Source: Trichosporon coremiiforme (taxonomy: Eukaryota > Basidiomycota > Tremellomycetes > Trichosporonales > Trichosporonaceae). From it: a stretch of DNA of 64,000 nucleotides. Each line of letters begins with the position of its first letter. Position 1 is the stretch's first letter. The DNA lies in assembly GCA_039545355.1 (NCBI GenBank), contig BCJJ01000006.1, positions 248,001 through 312,000 of the forward strand, in the 5' to 3' direction. Both the position numbers and the translations under genes were made by a program. Below the pieces are notes generated by a model. It was not told where the DNA came from. It saw only the letters and a list, made by a program, of their open reading frames with translations, and made no database searches. Positions 46,820 through 60,510 of this stretch are shown one piece after another.

Positions 46820-48247
46820 ATGCCGTCGACATCCAAGACCGCGGCCAAGCCCAAGGCTGGCAAGACGGCCAAGCCCTACGACCGCCCCACCAAGGGCAAG
46901 GGCAAGGAGAAGGCCGCCACCAAGCTCGAGGACATCGGCGCGCCGGCGCAGCTCTCCCAGACGAGTCGCAAGGGCAAGAAGGCGTGGCGCAAGAACGTCG
47001 ACATCCGTCCCGTGGAGCAGGCTCTCGAGGCGCAGCGGGCCGAGGAGCGCCTGACCGGCGGCTCGTACTCGAAGAAAACGGACGGCGACTTGTTCACGAT
47101 CGACACGACGGGTGATGTCGAGGGTAAGCTGACTGACTCTTCTGTGTAGCTGACATCAGTGCGCCGAAGACAGCGTGTGAAGAAACCGCTGCGGTCGCTC
47201 GCGGTTCTGAACGAGAAGTCGGCGATGCCGTCGCTGACGTCGCGCGCCGTCGCGCCGAAGAAGAAGCCGGACGTGACGGCCAAGGAGAAGGCGCGGATCC
47301 GCAAGATCGCCCGCCGAACCGTCGACGACAGGACGAGCGCGGACGTGCGAAAGACGGATTTGAGCACGCTCCGCGACGCCTGGAGAGAGGAGGAGGAGGA
47401 GGTTGAGCTGCCCGAGGACGGCTTCGGCGTCGAGGGCATGGTGAAGCCTCGCGTGAAGGCGCCGCAGACGATCGAGGAGCAGCGCCAGCAGCGGCTCGAA
47501 ATTGCCGCGGCCCAGCTCGCCGCCGACCTCCCCGTCGCGGGTATCTCTTACAACCCCGCCGTTGAGGCGCACACGAAGCTCATCGCGGCCGCTGCCGAGG
47601 AGGAGCGCAAGCGCCTGGCGGCCGAGGAGCGGGAGGCGGAGCGCCTGCGCCTGCTCGGCGAGGTGGTCACGAGCCGCCGCGCCGTCGAGGCCGAGCTCTC
47701 CGACACGCACGTCGACGGCATGACTGTTGGCCGTGGTGACGGCGTCGACTCGGACGAGGAGAGTGAGGACGACGAGCCGGCGATCGTCAAGAAGCCGACG
47801 AAGCGCAAGACACAGGCGCAGCGCAACAAGGCCAAGCGGGCCAAGGAGACTGCCCAGGCGCAGAAGGACGAGGCCCGACGGAAGAAGCTCGAGCGTGCCA
47901 TCCCCGGCGCCAAGTCGCTCGGCAAGTCCGTCGAGGCCCGCCAGAAGGCGATCGAGGAGGCCAAGCGGCTCCGCAAGCTCGCGAAGGAGAAGCGCGAGCG
48001 CGCCGGATACGCTGGTGGCGAGAAGATCGGCAAGTTCCGCGTCCCCGAGCAGGCTGTGCCCGTTCAACTTGGAGAGGACCTGGCCGAGTCGCTGCGCCAG
48101 GTTAAGCCTGAGGGCAACCTTTTCAAGGACCGCTTCCTCGCCCTCCAGCGCCGCGCTCTTGTCGAGCCCCGTGTTCCCCACCTCCCCAAGAAGCGCACCC
48201 TCAAAGTCAAGGAGTACGAGAAGCACGCGTACAAGCGCTTCAAGTAG
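46820..48247 (+). CDS. NOP53: Ribosome biogenesis factor NOP53
   Basis: Two exons (46820-47123, 47160-48247) give 463 residues. NOP53 (GLTSCR2/PICT1 family) recruits the exosome through Mtr4 to late pre-60S particles for ITS2 processing. Evidence: the N-terminal TSRKGKKAWRKNVDI motif, LFTIDTTGDV followed by the basic RVKKPLRSL block, YNPAVEAHTKLI, long Arg/Glu/Lys/Ala-rich helices and the C-terminal LFKDRFLALQRRALVEPRVP then KVKEYEKHAYKRFK. The start context (CAAAATG) is good, and the coding sequence is strongly biased toward C/G-ending codons, suggesting high expression. Confidence 0.92.
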
Positions 48248-48466
48248 TTTTCTGGTCTCTCTCGGCTATAGACTTTGTAACAGTAGTACCATCTTCATGT
48301 ATTGCATGGAACCGGCACAGTCGTCGCGGCCAGTCAGTACCTGGCCATGTCAGTTTCCTGGGCGCGTTGCGCGTTGCTGCGCTCGCTATAGCTATGCAGT
48401 GCATGATAATACAGTCCAGAGTGGAGTGGGTGATTTGAGGCTGATGAGAAGGGAGTGCAGTGCAGC

Positions 48467-49148
48467 TTATCGCACCTTGGAGAGCAGGTAGTTGATCTGG
48501 GGGTTAGCTGAATCTCTGGCGCAGGATGTGGCACTATTGAGCTTCGAGGTCGCCGCACGCCAAAGCCGTCGCGAGAGAAGTCCGTCATCTCTCGGCGTCA
48601 TATAGACACTCACCGAGCTTGCCCTGCCCTTGCCGCCGCCGCCTCCCTTCTCCATACACTTGTGCAGATTCCGCATGGCCGAGGCACATCCGGAAGCACC
48701 CTCGGAGGTCGCGCGGATGTCGCCAGTCGCGGAGAAGCACATGAGGAGAGCAGCGATCTCCGTAGCGCAGGGGACCTTGACAGCCTCTGTAGTTGTGAAC
48801 CGTCGTTATAGAGCGAGCCGAGATCGTTATGGGTGTTGAGCATTGTCACATCAAGGAGAGAACATCCAGATGAAGTGAGAGGGAGCCAGATTGTCGCGAG
48901 CAGCCATTTAAGTTGAGCAATCAAAGGATAAGATGCCCACAGCCGTAAGAGTGAGAGATTATTCGCCATGGCCGTTGACATCGTACACGAGCGTTCGGAG
49001 GAAGACAGGAAGGAAGGCGCCGTGTCAGAGTCGTTTGAGCGGTCCAGGTGAGGATCGGCAGTATGGAAGGTAGGGAGATCGCGTCAGCTATCGTAACAAT
49101 ACACAACTTATACGTACCGCGAGTCTGGCGAACCTTATAACGAACCAT
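48467..49148 (-). CDS. MRP10: Mitochondrial ribosomal protein mS37 (MRP10, CHCH)
   Basis: Three exons (49148-49118, 48786-48614, 48496-48467) give 77 residues. Twin CX9C motifs are present: C17-C27 and C44-C54 (PCATEIAALLMC and GCASAMRNLHKC), the CHCH fold imported into the intermembrane space and matrix by Mia40. The start MVRYKVRQTREAVKVPC and the STGD-type segment between the motifs match Mrp10/CHCHD1 of the small mitochondrial ribosomal subunit. The first intron is 331 nt, long for the region, and the last exon only 30 nt. Confidence 0.88.
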
Positions 49149-49859
49149 GGCGGATGACGAGTATTACTGGGTATCTAGGAAAAGTCGGAAGATGTCAGGA
49201 CCGATCTCAGAAACTCGAAACAGGTGAAACTTCTTTGACCCTCCCCTTACTGGGCTGTGGCACAACCACTACGCACCATCACGAGACGCCCGACGCCGCC
49301 CATTCCTCGTCCGCAATTGCAACCTATGCAGCAAGACAGTTGTGAACTCCAATGCGGACAGATACATCGTCTACGTACGCTAGCATGTGAAGGAAAAGAC
49401 CAGCTTAGCCGGGAATTTAACTGCAGCGTGTGGTATCTACGGTAGAGCTTTCAACATCTGTGGATTGAGGCGCAATGATGTGAGTCCATGCAAGATTGTG
49501 GGGATGCATGCACGAAGAGGTCGGTGTTCGGAACAGGGATGGCATGGGTTGTGTTGAATCGATGGAGCAATGAGGGTGATGCAATTGTTGTAATCACCAG
49601 CAATGGGACTTATGGCAAGATGACAATATGTAGGGGAAGTGTGCGGCCGGTGACAGGCGATGACGCTTGTAAGTTGGATTACGATGCGAGAATACGATTG
49701 ATGGTTGGAGTTACGGTGCAAAAATGGAGGCGTATGCGCTTGTTATATGAATAGGCTGAAGCTGGGGCCCAGCCGTGACATGGTTGTTTGGTGACAGTGA
49801 CCCAAGAGAGAAAAGTGTACGTGTTGGGTATTCGTGGAGGGTATCGCGATCAATATGCG
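49149..49859. other. Intergenic region, no supported gene
   Basis: Covers the promoter of the mS37 gene and the 3' region of the Whi3-like gene. AT-richer than the flanking coding DNA; no gene is seen. Confidence 0.5.
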
Positions 49860-52682
49860 TTAAGCTGATGTGTTGTTCGAGTTCTGATTCCAAGCGTTGG
49901 CAGCTGAGTTCAGCGAACCGAGACCATGAGGCGGAATCGCAAAGGCGTCAAACGCTCCGTAAGTGTTGGCCGAGGTGCTGTTGGCGTTGTTGCTGTTAGC
50001 ACCAGAGGAGACCCAGCCGAGAGACGCCGGCGTCCGGATGGGCGAGGAGACGGGGGATGAGAAGCCCCCCTGGCCCGCAGACGACGGAGCGAAAGAGGAG
50101 AAAGCGTTGCTGGCGTCTCCTTTCGACGGGATGGCGGATGATCCCGGATTGACGTTGCTCGAGGAAGGCGTCGACGAAATTGGCGGTCGCTGCTCGCCAG
50201 GTGCGTAGTAACGTTGCGATCTAGGCGAAGTAGGCAGCGGGGCGTTGAAAGGCTGGGCCGTAGGCGACAGCGAAGACGGGGCTTCAGAGGGACGGCGCTC
50301 ATTGTTTGCAGGTCCGCCCTGAGCGTTCGGAGGGCCGATCGGCACAGGCTGCGAGGCTGCCATAGCGTAGCCTCCGGGGTTGGGTCCCATCTGGTTTCCG
50401 GAAGGACCAGAGGACATGCCAGCCAGCGCCACAGTATGAGCGATACCGCCGAACATTGACTGGTTCATGGCCTGCTGGTGCGAGTTCCCTCGCTGACCGA
50501 GAGAGTTCTTGGAGTACGACAGGCGAATGCCACCTTTAACCAGGCCGCTGAGGGTATTGCCATAAAGCTCCCGCATGGCCTGCGTCGCGTAAGGAATGTC
50601 TTCGAACTCGACGAAACACATGGGGCCGTTAATCTTCTGGCGGAAAGACATGCGCTTAAAGCCGGGGCGACGCTGGAACAAGGCCCTCAGGGACTCCTCA
50701 AGGAAGTTCGGAGGGTGGGTGGGAGGCGAGATCGCTGGTAAGTTGCCGATGTAGAGAGTGTTGATGGGAGGGTTCTGGTCGGCAGGGTTCATGTTGGCAC
50801 CGATGCCCAAGCTGCGAGGGTCGATGCCGCCCTCGTGGTAGCCAACGTTGGAACCGAAGTTGCCGCCGCCGTGCTGGCCAAAGCCTCCAAAGCCGCCAAG
50901 CCCGGGGTGCTGAGGGCTGTGAATACCAGGCTCGTTAAGATTTCCGGGTGACAGAGGACCAAGGACGGAGCGGGGCGCACCAGTGTTGCCAGCGCCGGAG
51001 TGGTAGTCGAGGCCGACGCTGTTCATTCCAACCGCACCAACAGACCAAGGCTCCAGGTCATCAGTCTCCTCGGCAAGGGCAAGAAGCGCCTTGCTGTCCG
51101 TCTGACGGGTGTTCGGTGACTTGACTGACATTGGCGGCGAGCCAGAAGCAGTCGATTGAGAGGACCCGCCGCCCTGGGAGCTGAGATTCGGGGCCTGGAG
51201 TTTCTCCATCTTGCCGTCAGAGTTGGCCTGCGCGGGCGAGGACCAAGCATCCCAGGCTTCTTTGGCGGATTGACCGGGAAGTTGACCGGGTGGGGCGAGG
51301 TTGGAACCCGGCCCAGACGCAGAGCTGGGGGCGACGCCGGCCGGGTTGAGCGCCTGTGCTTGCGCCTGCTGAGTGACAAGCTGGCTCAAGCGGCCCGACC
51401 GCAGAAGCATGCCCACAAGGTCGTCGTTTGTCTGACCGCGCTTGGTGTGAAGATTTTTCTTGGCCATCTCAGCCTTGAGGGTGGCACCGGTGAGCGGATC
51501 GATGCGCCTTCCCTGAAGGTGGTCGCGGGCGGCAATGGCATCATTCCTCGTCTTGAAGCGTGCAAAGCCAATGGTCTGGCGGCGAGGGGGGACGGAAGGA
51601 GGAATCGCTGAGCCAAGTTGAGGACCGGTGGGGGCAGAGGGCGTCAGAGAGATGGCGGCAGAGGGAGTATTCGAAGCGGACGAGGATTGCGTCTGCAGAT
51701 TCAGACCGCCAAAGGAGTCTTCGAGCGGCTGGTCCGGGTGCTCAGCGTTCATCATTTGAACCGAGCCACCAGGGATGTTAGCCTGGTTAATTTGAACCGA
51801 GCCACCAGGGATGTTAGCCTGGTTAGCTGCAAGATGCTGGAGCTCCGAGAGTAGAGCAGCTGCTTGGGGTTCACGGCGCGATCCGGACGGGAACTTGAGG
51901 GTGGCGGCCTCGAAGCCTTGGGCAAAAGCGAAGATGTTCTGAAACTCGCGTTCACTCATGTCGTCTGGGAATCCGACGACGAAGATCGTGCTGATGACCT
52001 CCTCGTCGTCGCGTTCGCGGCTTTCCTCCTCGCGATGGCGGTCTCTTCGGCGGTCCCTTGGCTCGCCGGGCTGAGAAGTTGAACGTCCGCCATGGCTGCT
52101 GCTGCTGCCGTTCAGTTGTCCGGCACCAGGAGTCGAAGTCATGGATTGCCTCGAACCAGAGCCGTACGCCTCCATCGGGTTAGGCGGCAGCTGATGTGTG
52201 AGATGGCCATTGGCAGATCCGCCACGACCATAACCTTGAGGGTAGGCGGGACCGGGACCACCAGGACCGGGACGCCAGCCGGGGGACCAAACGGATCCAC
52301 CCGGCTGCCCAGCCAAGGAGAGCGAGTGGATGGGATCGGGGGCCATCGCGTGCTGGGCGGGGGGCACATATTGCGGGGCATGAAGAGGTGGCGACGCTGT
52401 GACTTGCGGCAAGAACGGCGCGTTCTGACCATAGTTGTGGGACGATGGTCCAGCCAACGGTGTCTGCTGGGTCTCGTCGTGAGGCGAGTCAGAACCCGCG
52501 TCAGCTTGGGTAGGGCCCTCCCCAGAGTTGCCTAGGGAGTTGTTGGTTCCGGATGGCGAGGTCGCGCCCGTAGAAGACGCGCCAGGTTGCAGAGCAACGA
52601 TGGATGAGAACGATTGAGGCTTGGTTTGGGACGACCCCGACGAGAGCGTCGGCGACGGTAATGAGGGCGGTGGAGTGGTCAT
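49860..52682 (-). CDS. Whi3/Scw1-like RNA-binding protein (two RRMs)
   Basis: Single open frame of 940 residues from the ATG at 52682; the frame extends slightly upstream but without an ATG. The N-terminal ~225 residues are Ser/Pro/Gly/Gln-rich. RRM1 starts near residue 230 ([20 protein letters not shown]) and is interrupted by a ~120-residue loop before its RNP1 ([20 protein letters not shown]). RRM2 starts near 640 ([11 protein letters not shown]), with [21 protein letters not shown] as RNP1 region and [15 protein letters not shown]. This arrangement is that of Whi3 (budding yeast) and Scw1 (fission yeast), which bind UGCAU-type mRNAs controlling cell cycle and wall genes. The rest is Asn/Ser/Pro-rich and likely disordered. 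The RRM1 loop contains a perfect tandem 36-bp duplication. Confidence 0.9.
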   Translation of the reverse strand: MTTPPPSLPSPTLSSGSSQTKPQSFSSIVALQPGASSTGATSPSGTNNSLGNSGEGPTQADAGSDSPHDETQQTPLAGPSSHNYGQNAPFLPQVTASPPLHAPQYVPPAQHAMAPDPIHSLSLAGQPGGSVWSPGWRPGPGGPGPAYPQGYGRGGSANGHLTHQLPPNPMEAYGSGSRQSMTSTPGAGQLNGSSSSHGGRSTSQPGEPRDRRRDRHREEESRERDDEEVISTIFVVGFPDDMSEREFQNIFAFAQGFEAATLKFPSGSRREPQAAALLSELQHLAANQANIPGGSVQINQANIPGGSVQMMNAEHPDQPLEDSFGGLNLQTQSSSASNTPSAAISLTPSAPTGPQLGSAIPPSVPPRRQTIGFARFKTRNDAIAARDHLQGRRIDPLTGATLKAEMAKKNLHTKRGQTNDDLVGMLLRSGRLSQLVTQQAQAQALNPAGVAPSSASGPGSNLAPPGQLPGQSAKEAWDAWSSPAQANSDGKMEKLQAPNLSSQGGGSSQSTASGSPPMSVKSPNTRQTDSKALLALAEETDDLEPWSVGAVGMNSVGLDYHSGAGNTGAPRSVLGPLSPGNLNEPGIHSPQHPGLGGFGGFGQHGGGNFGSNVGYHEGGIDPRSLGIGANMNPADQNPPINTLYIGNLPAISPPTHPPNFLEESLRALFQRRPGFKRMSFRQKINGPMCFVEFEDIPYATQAMRELYGNTLSGLVKGGIRLSYSKNSLGQRGNSHQQAMNQSMFGGIAHTVALAGMSSGPSGNQMGPNPGGYAMAASQPVPIGPPNAQGGPANNERRPSEAPSSLSPTAQPFNAPLPTSPRSQRYYAPGEQRPPISSTPSSSNVNPGSSAIPSKGDASNAFSSFAPSSAGQGGFSSPVSSPIRTPASLGWVSSGANSNNANSTSANTYGAFDAFAIPPHGLGSLNSAANAWNQNSNNTSA
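51755..51826. repeat. 36-bp perfect tandem duplication in the Whi3-like gene
   Basis: The unit at 51755-51790 is repeated at 51791-51826. In protein it duplicates [11 protein letters not shown](I/M) in the disordered loop of RRM1. The length is a multiple of three, so the frame is kept. Confidence 0.95.
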
Positions 52683-55600
52683 AGCTGCAAGACGGCTCAA
52701 TGGCGGTGCGATAGCGACCTAATGAGAAGTCTGCGCGTGTGGATGGAGATGATGTCGGACCAGAGTCAAAGTTGAGTAAAGACGCGCGCGCAGTAAATAG
52801 ATATCGCGGGTGTCTTTGTTGAGGACTGGGTCAGGAAGCGAACGCGATGGAAGACAATAACGCACTTCCTCCGAAGACCTCTACGCGCCCTGTATGCAAT
52901 GAAGGAGAAGAGCGGTGAAGATCCAACGTCCTTTGCGGCCCTCGATGCGCACGGGTTGCTAAGCTGATGATTCTTGAGGGCCAGAGTGGTGATGGTTTCT
53001 CACGTCACGCTTCTGTCTGGCCGGCGGATAGAATGTGCGTGGGTCTTGCGTACTCGACTCGAACAACGACAATGCGGGATGACAGGGTCGAAGGAGAAGA
53101 AAAGGAAGTCGACAGGGAGGATGAGATGGAAGGATGCTTCGAGTGGATGGGAGGTGCAAGACCGCGCGGCGAGAAGGGTTTACCGAGTTCGAGCGTCAAC
53201 AGATTCGGGGGTCGAGCTTTGTTGGATGCAGCGAAATCGATGTGTGCCGGGGTGAGCGGGAGCTGATGCAGGCGGAGATGGAGAGTGAGATGGAGGGGAC
53301 AGGGGTGAGGATGGATGGAGGAAGGATGGCAAGAAGGATGAGGATTGATGGATGAGTGATTAGGAGTGAGTAAGTGCGTGAGGGCAGCGGGTGTTGGTCA
53401 GTGTCACTGCACGATGCAAGGAGCTCAGGTGCGGTGCGCAGTGGGTGGGTGGGTGGGTGCTCTGCTGGGTGCTGAGTGCTGGGTGCTGGGTGCTGGGCTG
53501 GACTAGAGCGTACCGTAGCACGGAGCGACAGGGCACAGCGAGGGGAGCAGGGCTGGCGGTTGTTGATGAGTGGCGGGGGCGGGGGGAATGGACGCAGGGG
53601 TATGGAGCCAGGGGGTATACCTGACTGACTGACCTCGAGTGATCCAAAGCCATGCCATGCGGGCTGACGGATCGCGACGGGCGCACAGGCAGCCCGCCTG
53701 AGCCTTGCGTGAGTCAGGGCCGCGGACGAACAGGCAACTATGACCGGAGCCTCATGAGGCAAGGACATCCAGGGCGCTCTGGGCGCAGACACGCTCATCC
53801 CTGACACTGTGTACCTGCGGTGTGCTCCCTTGGCTGGGCTGCCTTGCTGGCTCGTTGCTATGCTCCTGGGTCCTGGCTCTGGCACTAGCTCCTGCCGGGC
53901 TGTCCAGAGGCATGCTCCCAGTCGGCCGCCTTGCATGTTCGGTATTGGATGGTAGTCGTTAGTCGCGGGGCGCGTGGGCCAAGGGACGAGGAACGAGGGA
54001 CGAGGGGGTGGCCGCGCGACCTGATCGTGGCCACCGAGTCTTCAATCTTTCCACAATTTCGCCTCTTCCATCCCAGGGGCATATCAGGCGTACCACCCCC
54101 ACGCCACCAGAGGCACAAACACCTGTCCGACCTGTCTGAGACGAAAAAGAGGGGCGCCAATAAGATCCCTCGATTTGACCGCTTGCTCAGCTCGGTCCAG
54201 CCCGCACGCCAGCTCAAGCAGACGGACGTCGAATCACCAGACCGGTCGTCGTCCATGGCTGGCACGAGAAAGCCGTGTGGGTGTGCATACCCTGGCCAGG
54301 TGGCCGCAGTGGTCAGTACCTCGATTCTCAAGCCGGCACACCGGCGCATCCGGGAATAGCGGCACATCGCGCGTCGCGTCTTGCGTGGCGTTTCGTGCGT
54401 TCTTTATGCTTTTTCGCGGCGATCGCACTCGCAAGACATGATGAATCTAGGGCCCCGCTGTTCCGCTCTTCACATTGAGACGCGCGTGTTGCAATGTTTT
54501 CCTGTCGACGCGTCCCCGTTCCCTCGCTCCCGTCTCAACCCGCACACAGTCCAATCATCCCTCGTGTGGTCTTGTACCTTCCTCGACCTGAATAACCCGC
54601 GCCGCCGGGCGCTGCTTGCACTTTGGTTTACCGGTATCGCACTGCAATCGCGGTACGCCCGTTCAGTAAAGGCTCATGCCCAGCTGAGCCCAGCTCTCTT
54701 GGCAGCAGCTGGCTGTGGCGGTGGCGGACGAATCATGCCGGTTCAACCTGAGTTGCTCGCGAGAACGAGAGCCCGAGGCGGACTGTCCAGGCCAGTAAGG
54801 CCCATGTGTGGTCATTGCTCGGGACCCATGAACTCTAAAATATAGAAGGTGCCTCTCATCCAGAACGACATGAACGACATGTCGGATAGATCTATACGCC
54901 AGTGCGACCAGCACGACCGGTACGGGAAACTGTAATGCAGATTTTGGACGCGGCCGAGGCGGCTTCTGTGTCATGTGTCAGAGCTATGCACACTCGCAGC
55001 GTCAAGACTCGGGAGCCTCGAAGCTTAATGCCCGCCGCCAGCGGACACGTCGGTCGTCATGTCGCAGCCACCCATCCCGGCGAGCTGACCAGAGGCAGCG
55101 TCGTGTTTCAGAACTCGGAACACGAGACTACGCTTGAAGCCTCCGAGCTGGCAGGTGGCCACACCGTTCCGGAAGCAGCAGTGATGTGCGATTCACTTCG
55201 ACTTCCCGGCCTGCTGGATTGCGATACGGCACGGACACTGATGAGCATCGCTTTGCGTTTCAGTTCTTCACTTAAACAACCGCCCCTGGACGGTACACAA
55301 CACCCGCGTATGCCGATCCCTCAACCCTGTTCGCCAGCCACAGCTCCCCCACAGAGTCTTGCACACTCAATCCAGCAATCTCCGGGCTTTGGCCAACTCT
55401 GGAAGCTCAAAGTTGGAAACCAAATGCTGCTTCAATTGTATCTCTTTGTCGAGAGCCGGGAAGGACTTTAGTCATGTGACTTCGACGACGTTAACGGTGG
55501 CGGTATTAGCGCCCAACCACGTGTCAGGTTGGGGCTCCAATATTTTTCGAGCTGGGTCCGAGTTGTGATTGATCCGACTAGCTGAGTTTCCGAGTCGACA

Positions 55601-55716
55601 AGGTCCTGCCGAGCAAGCAGCCAACCCATTCCACTGAACGGCGACATCATCGCTTGACAGTGGTCTTAGCCCTTCGGACTCCTGACTCTTGTCTCTCCAC
55701 CTGACTCTTCACCAAA
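52683..55716. other. 3-kb intergenic region with G-rich repeats
   Basis: Divergent upstream space of the Whi3-like and aminotransferase genes. No gene is supported. A G-rich tract at 53441-53501 holds four GGGT units followed by several GCTGGGT units. Whi3-type genes often have long leaders, which may explain part of the space. Confidence 0.5.
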
Positions 55717-57171
55717 ATGTCGACCCAGCAGGCTCCCTTCAAGTCATCGCCCCTCTACTTCTCCCCGGTCTCCCCCAGCCACCAGCCGGCTCCCGGCAAG
55801 GAGGCCTACGGCAGGTACATGCTCGTATGTCGTCATTAATCGCTGAGATGACTTTGCTGACCAGCCAGACTGTTGAGTGGAACCGCGTATGTCTTTTGCA
55901 AGCAAGTTAGAGTCACTCATACTAATCTGTCAGACCTCCGGATGGGGCCAGCCCAAGATTGTCCCCCGCGCCGAGCTCTCCCTTGACCCCCTTGCTGGTG
56001 TCCTCCAGTAGTGTGTATACAGCTCGTTGCTCCGGAGCTAAACTGACCCGCAGTGCTGTCACCTGCTTCGAGGGCATGAAGTGCTACAAGGACGAGGAGG
56101 GTAAGATCTCAGTCCCCAACTTCGGCTGACATTGTTAGACAAGCTCCGCCTTTTCCGCCCCATGAAGAACTTTGACCGTCTCAAGCGCTCTGCCGCTCGT
56201 CTTGGTCTTCCTGTGCGTTCAAGTGCCACTTTCTGATTGCTGACATCCCTCAGTATGACTGGGACAACGAGGAGCTCCTTGAGCTGCTCTCCAAGCTCGT
56301 TGCCCTCGGTGAGTTGCGATTGAGTCGATAGTGCCTCAGAGACTGACCGTGCACAGAGAACCCTATCGTTCCTAAGGGCGACGGTGACAACCTCTACATC
56401 CGTCCCACCATCATCGAGACCTCCGAGTCGTTCGGTATCAAGGAGGACGCCTACGCTAGCAGCGCGCTCCTCTACATCGTCACCTCTGCCAACCTCGGCA
56501 AGGGTCTCTACTCCTCCGCCGAGGGCCCCGGTCTCAAGCTTGACGCTTGCGACAAGTTCATCCGTGCGTGGCCCGGAGGCCACGGCTCGTACAAGCTCGG
56601 TGCCAACTACGGTACTGTGTCTGTCGCGAAGAAGCCTGGATTCCAGATGTCGCTGTGGCTCCACTCGGACGGCAAGCAGCACTACATCTCTGAGGCTGGT
56701 GCCATGAACGTTTGGATTATCAAGAAGGCTGCCGACGGCTTCCTCGAGTTCACGACCATGGGTCTCGACAACGGCATCGTCCTCCCCGGTGTTACGCGTG
56801 CGTCGATCATCGAGCTCCTCCAGGACCACGCCGACGGCAAGGCCGAGTTCCCCCTCCCCGGCATGCCGAAGAACATCCGTGTCGTCGAGCGCGACATCCC
56901 GATGGCTGAGATCGTCGAGGGATCGCAGGACGGCTCGCTCGTCGGCATGTTCGGATGCGGCACCGGTGTCGTCGTCACTATGATCTCCCTCATCCGCTAC
57001 CAGGACAAGGACTACGAGATCCCGTCCAACCCCCTGATCAAGCTTATCCGTGACGCCATGACTGGCATCCAGCGCGGCAAGGTCGAGCGCGGAGACTGGT
57101 CCTACGTCGTCCCTGAGTGGGATGGCACTGCCCGCGAGCACGACACGGACGGCCAGAAGGTCTACGCTTAG
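55717..57171 (+). CDS. Branched-chain amino acid aminotransferase
   Basis: Seven exons (55717-55824, 55869-55886, 55934-56010, 56054-56100, 56139-56212, 56254-56308, 56357-57171) give 397 residues. This fold-type IV PLP enzyme transfers the amino group of Leu, Ile and Val to 2-oxoglutarate. Signatures are LDPLAGVLQYAVTCFEGMK, LRLFRPMKNFDRLKRSAAR, YIRPTIIETSES, the PLP lysine K206 in GGHGSYKLGANYG, ISEAGAMNVW, GITR-like PGVTRASIIEL and FGCGTGVVV. The N terminus (MSTQQAPFKSSP) does not look like a strong mitochondrial presequence, so a cytosolic form is more likely. Exon 2 is an 18-nt microexon (TVEWNR). Followed 570 bp later by PAP1 on the same strand. Confidence 0.95.
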
Positions 57172-57741
57172 AGCGGGATCGGCTTCGGTTTATTTCTAGA
57201 AACATAAAAGCATATGCAACACAATAGAGAATCAAGCTGATGTGGGGCGATCAAGGTGTGGCTGCGACCGCTCCTTTTTGTTGCTGTTATTCTCCGGGTG
57301 CGTGCAGGCTCTGATTTAGAGATGCTTGAACTGGTCTCCGAGGACAGCCCATGCACCCCGCAAAATGCACGCGTCAGCTGCAAAGCATTGTGAAGCCCAT
57401 GCAAGAGTCTCACGCTCATCACCATGTTCGCACTGCTGCCACACCGCAGGTCACATTACCACGCTTGGTGTTGTTTTGCTTCCGGCGCGCGGGTGGAGGC
57501 AGTCTGCGGCGAGCGTTCACTTAACAATGACGGTCTGCGGATCGCTAGTTACACCGACTCTCTTGTTCTCTCATTCGAACGACTGGGCCATTTCATCCCG
57601 TGAACAGCGATACCAGCGAGACTACACCGTGCTACACCGCTGCCGCCGGAACCCGAGACGCAAAGAACGCTCTGACAAATTCGCGCCGCCTGCCCAGCCC
57701 CACCGATCGCGCTCGCCCCTGTCTCCCGCCCCCACGCAACC
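57172..57741. other. Intergenic region, no supported gene
   Basis: 3' region of the aminotransferase gene and promoter of the poly(A) polymerase gene. A CCACC/CCCAC-rich leader precedes the start at 57742. Confidence 0.5.
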
Positions 57742-60188
<2,447 letters not shown>

Positions 60189-60510
60189 GACAGAACTCAG
60201 ACACTGGACTCGGCACATCTAGTGACACCCAATCCCAATGCAAAGAACCAACAACACAAAAGCACATATCAAAGAGCAAAGCGCTGTATAGCAGTAGTTT
60301 CCACAATGGCCCAGGGCCGCTTCATGCATTAGTATCCCTTAGCTGCTGATCAGACTGACGGGCAGTTTGTGTCTTCCACACGGCCGCAGCAGGTTTGTGT
60401 CTTCCTCCGTCCTGGGACGCCGATCACTCACGAGCTAACTGGATTCACGCAAACATTGAGCGTCTGTCTTCCTCGAACTCTTGCCTGCATTGCACACTTT
60501 CCAGCACACC
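60189..60510. other. Short intergenic region PAP1-MSH5
   Basis: PAP1 3' end and MSH5 promoter; no gene is seen. Confidence 0.5.

Noticed and set aside
47156..48226. 356-codon minus-strand frame rich in Leu
   Set aside because: Mirror of the Glu/Lys/Arg-rich NOP53 frame; Leu comes from complementing GAG/AAG codons.
56059..57141. 360-codon minus-strand frame
   Set aside because: Shadow of the aminotransferase coding exons.
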